Source of the DNA: DATKWS01 sp035529435
Lineage (GTDB): Bacteria; Krumholzibacteriota; Krumholzibacteriia; Krumholzibacteriales; Krumholzibacteriaceae
DNA: 10,371 bases
Assembly: GCA_035529435.1 (NCBI GenBank)
Contig: DATKWS010000036.1
Span: forward strand, 1 to 10,371
Reading direction: 5' to 3'
Below the pieces are notes generated by a model. It saw only the letters and a list, made by a program, of their open reading frames with translations, was not told where the DNA came from and did no database searches. Of the stretch, positions 1-6,900 are shown in pieces; positions within the stretch are counted from its first letter, which is position 1, and each line of letters begins with the position of its first letter. The translations under genes and the position numbers were made by a program.

Positions 1-904
1 GCAGATTCCGCAGAATAAAAAATACTAATCGGTAAATTGTATGAAATTTGTATATCGCAAAGTTCTCACTGCTTGTCAACATGAGCCGCACCGGTGTCCA
101 TTATTGCTCGTGATTGATCCCTTATAGCGTCTTAATCGCTAATATCATTACGCTAATACAATTAAGATCGCCGGATTATTGTAACAGAACATGCTATTTT
201 TGGCAAACCTTCAATCGGCTCTCCGCGGGATGGCACGGAAGAGGGAAAGTGTGCTATTTCGACCACTCCGATCCATGCGGGTGCGGTGGGAGGGAGGGAT
301 GCATGCGGGAAACGGGCTCTGGGCAGTAATATCGACGGATTCCGGGCTTGTAAGCCTCATGAGGAGGGTTGCTGATGCCAGATCATGATTGCTCGATATT
401 GTCTTTCTCTGAGTCGGGCAGAGCCACTATCGGCAAGAAGGGGTGGATGGAAGCGTTGAGTTTTTTTTGAAGCGCTCACAAATATTGCTTTGTTTCATTT
501 TTTTTAAATCAAATCGACTTAATGGTTCATGAGGGTAATTTAAAAACATGCTCCATGAGGATATGACATCAAAAAGACTAAACAAGATAAAATGGAAAGT
601 GAAACAAGTTCATAGACGATTATTTATTTTGAGGAAATAATAAGATGATAAAATTAAGCGATCTGAGGAATGAAAAATAGACGAGCTATACTTCCTCCCT
701 AGAAATGCAATCGAAGCTCTCTACGCCGCCTATTTGTTCGTCTCAGAGCCTTCCTGGAATAAAAATCCGAAGGCAAAATTGAACGAAAGATAAAAAAACA
801 CAGAAAAGCATTATAATACTCAAATAGATCAAGGTGAATACTATGTTGAAGCGAAATTATAAAGCTACGTTTTAGAGAATAAGAGAGTTTTCGGTAGGAT
901 ACGA
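1..904. other. AT-rich stretch without a defensible gene
   Basis: No reading frame here has both a convincing start and protein-like content, and I see no tRNA or rRNA. Two weak items are worth recording. A GAGGAA ribosome-binding-site-like sequence (631-636) sits 8 nt before an ATG at 645 that opens only 11 codons before an amber stop (678-680). In another frame, 644-793 reads as protein-like sequence interrupted by one TGA at 671-673; the open part, 674-793, includes the string ELYFLPRNAIEALYAAYLF. It may be a decayed gene but I do not recognise it, and 40 open codons can arise by chance. A 10-bp palindrome CCTCATGAGG lies at 355-364, next to a short GGCTT/AAGCC hairpin at 345-356. The composition contrasts with the GC-rich genes right of 2164 and matches the Rep region that follows, so this is probably more of the same mobile or decayed element. 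Confidence 0.5.
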
Positions 905-937
905 CCGCGCAGCCGGCTCTTACGGCCTGCTGCGCGG
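905..937. repeat. Strong hairpin beyond the Rep stop; candidate rolling-circle origin
   Basis: CCGCGCAGC (905-913) and GCTGCGCGG (929-937) are perfect inverted repeats. After one C/T mismatch the stem continues for three more G-C pairs (915-917 with 925-927), leaving a 7-nt loop TCTTACG at 918-924. It lies 50 nt beyond the stop of the Rep gene and is a GC-rich island inside AT-rich DNA. Neither strand has a T-run after it, so it is not a classic intrinsic terminator. HUH Rep proteins usually nick a single-stranded site presented at or near a hairpin, and their origins often lie close to rep. An origin role is therefore plausible but inferred. A Rho-assisted terminator or an RNA-stabilising 3' hairpin for rep are alternatives. 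Confidence 0.45.
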
Positions 938-987
938 AAATGCGAAATTGTTATGGAAGTCAATATTCAAATACAAAGATCAGAGAA

Positions 988-1758
988 CTATTGTAGGTTT
1001 TGCCCTTCAAATATAGAGAATGATATTAAGTTTTCAAATTCATCACGTTTTTCTTCGACTACTTCTTCACGATATTTTTCATATAACTCATCAATAGTAC
1101 CGCATGTGAAATCCCAGTCGGATGAAATGCTATCCTGCTTTTTCAATAAACCCTTGGACGATCCATATCTCCGAGTGCCGATAGGAAGATTATATCTGTC
1201 CCAAGTATTGAAATGCTTTAATACATAATCAACTCTATTGGACAACTCAGATTCTCTCAGTTTTCGTATATGAGTAATCTTTCCTCCGCCTATCTTGTTC
1301 CATTTTCGTGACACCCACCGTTGAGGTATAAATCGGTCAACAAAAATATGCAGGTGCGGCATACCATCCTTCTTACGTTCAAGTATCCAGATGAATAGAA
1401 TTGAAGCTTTGTATTTTCTTGCAAATTCTTGACGCAGCCTTGACCAATATTTCTTGATCTATTTGCATTGTGCTTCAATATCATCATTGGGATTTGGTTT
1501 CAGAGGCAGAGTAAGAAAGCGAGTAAGATCGTTCTCTTTGATAGCGCTAAGCATCAGTGAGTGTAATTGTTGTTTTTTTATGATGCCGCATCTATGACAG
1601 ATCCATTTGTTGCAGCACACCCTATGAAATAGTTTTTGTATATCACCGTAAGAAGTATATATTCTTTTAGTTACAGCCTTACTGCTGCAGGGCTTATTGT
1701 TACACTTATCTATAGAAAGAATTATATCAAGTGAAGGGGATTTTTTCTCGTCGCTCAT
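988..1758 (-). pseudogene. HUH rolling-circle replication initiator (Rep, G2P-like) with one in-frame amber codon
   Basis: This is a rolling-circle Rep endonuclease, which nicks a replicon's origin and stays joined to the DNA through a tyrosine. The frame is open from 1758 to 988 apart from one TAG at 1459-1461 (codon 100). Both sides belong to the same protein. The N-terminal part has a possible zinc knuckle (CCNKWICHRCG, residues 48-58) and motif 1 FLTLPL (81-86). After the amber come KKYWSRLRQEF, the HUH metal motif PHLHIF (H135 and H137), IGGGKI and the catalytic-tyrosine motif YVLK (Y178, K181). These features resemble G2P/ORF2-type Reps of filamentous phages and related elements. The ATG at 1758 is chosen because AAGGAG (1766-1771) lies 7 nt upstream; an in-frame ATG at 1794 lacks this. 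The natural stop (988-990) is also TAG, followed six codons later by TGA. The absence of other lesions suggests a recent nonsense mutation or amber read-through. Phage-derived insertion or an integrated plasmid are both possible origins. Confidence 0.8.
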
Positions 1759-1967
1759 GATAGTACTCCTTCTCGCTCTCATTTCATTAGTCATTCTTTT
1801 AGTCAGTCGCCCATGCCGAATAGGCGGAACTGACTTCGGAATGAACGGAAAATTCCGTATTGTAAGAAAAGGCCAATTGGTTTAGAATTAATTAGTTAAT
1901 TGGAGTGAAACAACTTGCCGTAAAGTATGGCTAGCTTGTAGCTCCCACCAGATTTGTAATCGGCCTT
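1759..1967. other. Rep upstream region with short repeats, no confident gene
   Basis: This is the upstream side of rep. It holds the Rep ribosome-binding site, two direct copies of TTAGTCA (from 1787 and 1799), an inverted repeat ACGGAA/TTCCGT (1845-1850 and 1853-1858), and CCGAA/TTCGG (1816-1820 and 1835-1839). On the minus strand, TACAAT (1859-1864) could be a -10 element, but I see no good -35. Compact Rep replicons often carry control sites upstream of rep, so these could be regulatory, though none is individually convincing. A plus-strand frame at 1757-1885 is treated under findings. Confidence 0.35.
1766..1771 (-). promoter_or_regulatory. Ribosome-binding site that fixes the Rep start
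   Basis: Read on the minus strand this is AAGGAG, placed 7 nt before the ATG at 1758. It decides between that start and the in-frame ATG at 1794, which would add 12 residues and has no comparable site. Confidence 0.75.
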
Positions 1968-2093
1968 ATGTTATCTACCTTTTTCGAATCATCACACGCA
2001 TTCAATCGTGTAGAGATGCTCAAAGAAATGAAAGAGATACAGCTCCACATTCTGGAGCTTAAAGACAAAATTGAGAATAGCAGCTCGGAATAA
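1968..2093 (+). CDS. Possible small helical protein (41 aa), unrecognised
   Basis: This frame opens with ATG at 1968 and ends in TAA. The product begins MLSTFFESSHAFNRVE and continues as a charged amphipathic stretch (residues 16-36: LKEMKEIQLHILELKDKIE region) with leucines and isoleucines spaced as in a short coiled coil. That pattern is less likely in a random frame. There is no clear ribosome-binding site before 1968, nor before the internal ATGs. Its strand is opposite to rep. It might be a small accessory protein of the integrated element, but I do not recognise a family and the call rests only on composition. Its coding region contains the inverted repeat at 2041-2059. Confidence 0.3.
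   Translation: MLSTFFESSHAFNRVEMLKEMKEIQLHILELKDKIENSSSE
2041..2059. repeat. Perfect 7-bp hairpin
   Basis: AGCTCCA (2041-2047) and TGGAGCT (2053-2059) are exact inverted repeats around a 5-nt loop. The hairpin lies inside the possible 41-residue frame and about 110 nt beyond the stop of the minus-strand GAF phosphatase gene. It shares the AGCTCC/GGAGCT core with the next hairpin at 2098-2115. No T-run follows on either strand, so it is not an intrinsic terminator by itself. Confidence 0.4.
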
Positions 2094-2115
2094 AAAGAAC
2101 TCCAGGGAGGGAGCT
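2094..2115 (-). terminator. Possible intrinsic terminator of the partner-switching operon
   Basis: Read on the minus strand, AGCTCC, a six-base loop CTCCCT and GGAGTT form a 6-bp stem with one G-T pair, followed by CTTTTT. It lies about 50 nt past the stop codon of the last gene of the minus-strand cassette, the expected position for a Rho-independent terminator. The stem is short and contains a wobble pair. The same bases on the plus strand serve as a ribosome-binding-site-like GGAGGGAG before the ATG at 2122, so the assignment is tentative. Confidence 0.4.
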
Positions 2116-2121
2116 AAAACT

Positions 2122-2298
2122 ATGCGCGACCAAATAAAGCATATCCCGGTGAATCAAATAATTTTATTTCTTCCGTATCGCCAGGTGCGTGAAGTCGTCG
2201 TGAGGGAATCCTTCAATGGGACGGGGGTGGTGCGTCCAGTCCCTGACGCGCCGCTCGATCTCGCCGAGCAGCTCGGGTGGGGTGCGATGCGCCTGTGA
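2122..2298 (+). pseudogene. Start of a small gene apparently cut off at the element-chromosome boundary
   Basis: GGAGGGAG (2106-2113) sits 8 nt before an ATG at 2122, one of the best ribosome-binding sites in the window. The first 14 codons read MRDQIKHIPVNQII in AT-rich sequence. At about 2164 the frame enters the 3' end of the minus-strand phosphatase gene, and the remaining 44 codons are simply the antisense of it, ending in TGA at 2298. The likely reading is a gene that lost everything after its N-terminus when the AT-rich DNA was joined to the chromosome here. A true 58-residue overlapping protein is the alternative, and I think it less likely. No function can be inferred. Confidence 0.35.
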
Positions 2299-3945
2299 CC
2301 GGACCAGTTCCTCGAGCCGGCCGTCGCCGAATTCCTCGCCGCCCGGATTGGTGGCCTCGCTGATGCCGTCGGTGTAGAGGTATATCGTGTCACCCGGGGC
2401 GAGCGCGATCTCCTGGGATTCGTAGGAAGCGAAATCGAACATCCCGAGGATGAGACCGCCGGCGTAGAGCTTCTCGATCGCGCCGTCCTGGCGCACGAGG
2501 AGCGGTTCGTTGTGCCCCGCGTTGATCGTTTCCACGAGACCCGTCGCCGTGTCGACGATTCCAATGAATGCCGTGGCGAACTTCTCCGCCGTCGTGTTTC
2601 GGATGAGGAGGTGGTTGGCACGCTCGACGATCTCGACGAGTGACAGGGAGCTCTGGAGGAGGGAGTGAAAGGTGGCCTGGAGGGTCGAGACGAGCAGCGC
2701 CGCCGAGAGTCCCTTCCCGCTCACGTCGCAGATGATGAATGCGAATCGGGCGTTGTCGAGCGGTATGACGTCGAAGTAATCGCCGCCGACCTCCCGGCAC
2801 GGGTAGTTGTATCCATGTATCTCGAAGCCCTCGACGGTCGGGAGATCCTCCGGCGAGGGAACGATACGCCGTTGAATCTCGACGGCGGTCTCGAGCTCGG
2901 CGGCGAGTCGCTCCTTCTCGATGATCGCCGCCTGCATCTCGAGGTTCCTGAGGGCCACGGCGGCCTGCGTGGCGAACGCTTCGAGGAGCTTCTGGTCGTC
3001 GCTTGTAAAAACTGAACCGCCTCCCTTCTGCTCCTTTCCGACGACGACCAGCGTGCCGTAGAGGCGCTTCGCCGTCCTGACCGGCGCGGCAAGGAGGGTC
3101 GGAGAGCCGAGTGAGCGCCGCGCGGCCCGGCTCGCGCGGAGCCTCATCGACGCGCCGGAGCGGAACTTCTTCTTGTACGTCGGTCGCGCCACAAAGGCGT
3201 CGATCTGTTCCTCCGTGAGGCCGATCCGGGGGCCGATCTCGAGCGTGTTCCGCTCCGCGTGCAGGTAGAACGCCGTCCGGGCGTCGAGGAGCGAGATCGA
3301 TCCGTAGAGGACTTCCTGGAGAAGATCGTCTTCCGGTTTCAGGGAGGCGACCGAGAGGCCGATGTCGTGGAGGGATTCGAGCTGGAGGACCTTGTGCGAG
3401 AGCTGGAAGGCGGCCGATTGGGCCTTCCGCCGGAGCGAGAAGTTGTACAGGGCGACGGAGACGTGACGGCCGATAATGTCGAGAATGCCGAGATCCTCGT
3501 CGGTGTACTCCTGATGCATGAACCGTTTCGAGAGAACGAGAAGGCCGATCGTTCGCCTTTGCGCCCGCAGAAGGGCGGCGAGCACGACCTCGAGCTCGCC
3601 GAGCCGCCGGTCGCAGAGTCGCTTCAGGCGTCCGGGGAAGATGGGGCGCCAGCGGGGGAGGAGCCGTTCGGCCGATTCATCGAGTTCCCGCGCCAGTTTC
3701 TTCTCCACGGTGAACGTGAACCCTGTTTTCATCCCCCGGGCGGCGGTGACGGTGAACCGGCCGCCATCGAGGGTGAGCAGCGCGCCCTTCGATGCGCCCA
3801 TCGTTCCGAGCACGATGTGGAGGATCTCCCGCGACGAACGGCGTATCGAGCGTACGCCGGCGATCGTTTCGCCCATGTCGGCCAGCGACGAGAGGCAGTA
3901 GAGGAGCCTGTCGCATGTGGCTTCGTTGTCGCGTGGGGTATTCAT
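2164..3945 (-). CDS. Cytoplasmic GAF-GAF-PP2C (SpoIIE/RsbU-type) serine phosphatase
   Basis: This 593-residue protein has no signal peptide or membrane helix. Two GAF-like sensor domains (about 30-175 and 190-340) precede a short helical linker containing AVEIQRRIVP. A PP2C domain of the SpoIIE/RsbU class fills about 355-593. Its metal-binding motifs are present: GGDYFDV (D389), CDVSGKG (D407), YLYTDGISE (D526) and the terminal HDDF (D583, D584). Proteins of this class dephosphorylate a phosphoserine on a STAS anti-anti-sigma protein, here most simply the one encoded upstream. GAF domains bind small ligands, but the ligand cannot be read from sequence. The ATG at 3945 lies 15 nt after the stop of the preceding gene and lacks a clear ribosome-binding site, so translation is probably coupled. 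It is the last gene of the operon, with a possible terminator at 2094-2115. Confidence 0.92.
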   Translation of the reverse strand: MNTPRDNEATCDRLLYCLSSLADMGETIAGVRSIRRSSREILHIVLGTMGASKGALLTLDGGRFTVTAARGMKTGFTFTVEKKLARELDESAERLLPRWRPIFPGRLKRLCDRRLGELEVVLAALLRAQRRTIGLLVLSKRFMHQEYTDEDLGILDIIGRHVSVALYNFSLRRKAQSAAFQLSHKVLQLESLHDIGLSVASLKPEDDLLQEVLYGSISLLDARTAFYLHAERNTLEIGPRIGLTEEQIDAFVARPTYKKKFRSGASMRLRASRAARRSLGSPTLLAAPVRTAKRLYGTLVVVGKEQKGGGSVFTSDDQKLLEAFATQAAVALRNLEMQAAIIEKERLAAELETAVEIQRRIVPSPEDLPTVEGFEIHGYNYPCREVGGDYFDVIPLDNARFAFIICDVSGKGLSAALLVSTLQATFHSLLQSSLSLVEIVERANHLLIRNTTAEKFATAFIGIVDTATGLVETINAGHNEPLLVRQDGAIEKLYAGGLILGMFDFASYESQEIALAPGDTIYLYTDGISEATNPGGEEFGDGRLEELVRSQAHRTPPELLGEIERRVRDWTHHPRPIEGFPHDDFTHLAIRKK

Positions 3946-3960
3946 TCGTGAGCTGATCGT

Positions 3961-6900
3961 TCACTCCCGGAGCTGTCCGGATTTATATCGAATGGCGACG
4001 AGCGCCATGTCGTCCTCCGTTTCGTCGCCCCCGCCGGTGTATGCCAGGGCTTTCTGAAAGATGCCGTCGATCAGATCTTCCAGGTCGGCGATCCCCACGT
4101 TGTTGCAGAACGTTGTGATAAAATTATCGTATCCCCACGGTTCGCCCTCCGGGCCTACCTGCTCGGGGAGCCCGTCGGTGTAGACGAGGAGCGTGTCCCC
4201 CGGCTGAAAGTCCGTCTCGACGACTTGGAAGATCTGTTTCTCGCGGATACCGAGCGGGTATCCGCCTTTCACGCCGATCTCCGAACAACTACCGTCCTGC
4301 CGGGCGATGAGCGGGAACGGGTGGCCGTTCGCGCTGCAACTGATCTTTTGTCGCTCCGGATCGATGATCAGGTAACAGATCGTCATGAACATAGATTTCT
4401 CGGGTGAGCCGTTCCGCACGACCTCGTTGAGCGAATCGAGGGTCTGTGTGAGATCGGTGTCTCCGTTGCGGTTGAGAGTCATCAGTGAGGCCTTGGCCAT
4501 CGAGACGAGTATCCCGGCGGGGAGACCGTGCCCCGAAACGTCTCCGATGACGACGACGAGACGGCCGTCGTCGAGGAGACGGAAGTCGAAGTAGTCGCCG
4601 GCGACCTCGGATGCGGGTATGAACTTGCCGACGAACTGGAACGCGCCGAGGTCATGCGCACCGACCGGTATGAGCCCAGCCTGGAGCCGCCGCGCCGCCG
4701 ATACTTCAGCGTCGATCTCGGCCCTCTTCAGCTCGACTGCCTGCCGGGCCTTGAGCTTTTCGATCCTATGCCGGTTCAGGAGGATCGACACCAATAGGAG
4801 CGGGACGAAGGCTGACGCGCCGAAACCGGCGTACTTCCAGGGGAAGGGTGGATGGTAGTAATCGATCTTCCATCCGAATATCTTGCCGGCGGCGGTACCG
4901 TACAGTATGCCGTTCCATATCTGGGGAATGAGCCCGAAATCCCGGAAGGGGATCGTCTCCCGCGCGATCACCGAACCGGTGGCCGTATCGAGAAGCAGAA
5001 GCGTGCCGTCCCGGAGGAGGACGGGGAAATCCTTTTCGGAATCGGAATAGGGGTACCGCGAAGCCCCGAACAGCCGGTAAACGTTATCAAAGGTCTCCTT
5101 CCAGAGAACCCTGTCCGCATCATCGGCGGTTTTCGATATATCGAGGGCTACCATTTCTTCGGTGTTCCTATTGTACATGATCAGGATGTCCATCGCGGGT
5201 ACGGGCCAATGTCTCCGGTGCTCCGCGACGGCTTCGATGATTATCTTCTTCTGTTTTTGCATGAGGGGATCGAAGAACATCAGCGTATCCTTCAGCGAAT
5301 ACAGCAATTCACCCGCCGAATTCAGACCTTCATTGCCGTAGCCGGGCGGAAGATCGATCTCGGCGAGGTACTCGCCGGTAGCGGGATCGATCTCGATGAG
5401 CTTGTTGCAGGGGAGGCTCTCGTAACCGATCCGTCCGTTCAGAACGGTGAAGTTCAGGCGCCCGCCATTCCGGATGACGGTGAATTCCATCGGGTGCCGG
5501 TCGGGGAAGAACGTTTTTATGATATTGACCTGCATTGCATTGTTGATCGGGTAGCCGCCGAACGAGACGACTATATCTCCCACCTCGACGCCGATCGAAT
5601 CGGCCTGTGAACCCTCGGCGATCATCATGACGCGGTTGCCCCACATCCTGTGCGCGAAGAATCTGTTGCCGATCCTGACGGGATCGACGAGCATCGAATC
5701 GTACCAGTTGGCGCCGTTCCCCGTCAGGTCGATCCCCGCAGTGTATTTCGGGAACATTTCGCTCTGGTCGCCGCCGATACCGCCCCAGCGGACACGGATC
5801 TCGGTCAAGGCCCGATCCCGTGTGTACGAATTGGAGGGGACCTCGATGGCATATTCGATGTACCTCTGGTTTTCCGGATCCTCCTCGATCTTCGTCGTCA
5901 GGAGCGGTCCGAGGTTTATGCCGTCGATCGATTCGGTGAAGAGAAGGGGGCTCCAGATGAGGTTCTCGCCGGAGTCATCGATTTTGTATTCGAAGAAGAA
6001 CAGGTGCTCCTGCGTGACACTGAATCCGCATACGGGGAGCGCTCTCCTCTCGATCCGGTAGTGGGGCTCCTCGAACCAGTAGAGCGTTCTGTCCTCACCT
6101 TTCGCCACACCGAACGCGAAGATGAGTGCGGGAAAGGCGATGACTCCCTCATTCAGTTTGAATATGGCGTAATATTCGGAGATCTTCGGATCGATGAAAA
6201 ACTCCATTCCCTCGTTCTCGAGTCTCTTCCGCCACGTTTCATCGTCTGTTCGAATCGCCATGTCGCCGATCAACCGAAGGGATTCTTTCCGAAGCTTCAG
6301 GTCGGTCAGGATCTGGAGCAGGTCCTCCGATAATCCGCTGGACAGCCGCATGCTCGACGAGAGCGCCGTTCTCACATCTTTGAGGGCGCCCGACGTGTCT
6401 TCCGCCGCCCACTTGCTCAGACCCGACACGGCGATGAGATCTCCCCTCAGTTTACTCTGGTTGGGGATCTCGAACACGCCGATAAAATCGTCGCCGCCGA
6501 GGAGAATCCTGTTCCCGTCCGCGTTCAAATCCGCCGCAAAGATCCCGACACGGGGGACCTGCAGCAGCTCTTCTCCGGTCTTGATGTCGAGTAACGACAT
6601 GCCGTCGATGTGATCGAACAGCACGTATCTGTCCTCGAGCACGGCGAGTACCTGAAGGTTCGTTACGGTGAACGTCTTGGTCCATTCAACCTGGAGATCG
6701 CGCATGTCGAGGGCGAGAAATTCACCGGGCGCACGATAGACGAGGAAATACTCCAGCCCCTTTATATAATTCGTCCGCAGATCCCCCGCGTCGATGTCGT
6801 AGATCGGCCGGGCTCCCTTGAACAACTCCAAGCCGGCGTCCCCGTGATGAACCAGTGTATCACCCTTCCAGAATGTGTTGATCCGGTCGGGGAGTATGAG

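Noticed and set aside
114..388. Two overlapping plus-strand frames of 71 and 65 residues
   Set aside because: Neither has a ribosome-binding site or protein-like pattern, and the two overlap in different frames. They look like chance openings.
905..937. Intrinsic terminator for rep
   Set aside because: The stem is strong, but no T-run follows it on the strand that would be transcribed from rep, so a simple Rho-independent terminator is not supported.
1..2163. CRISPR array, tRNA or insertion-sequence ends
   Set aside because: No regularly spaced repeats, no cloverleaf-like sequence, and no terminal inverted repeats bordering a transposase were found. The only enzyme recognised is the Rep.
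3259..3951. 230-residue open frame on the plus strand
   Set aside because: It is antisense to the GAF domains of the cytoplasmic phosphatase. Its charged, low-complexity content is typical of a shadow frame.
4852..6333. Two plus-strand frames (252 and 227 residues)
   Set aside because: Both are antisense to the propeller and PDZ region of the receptor phosphatase, have no family-like motifs and no supporting start signals.
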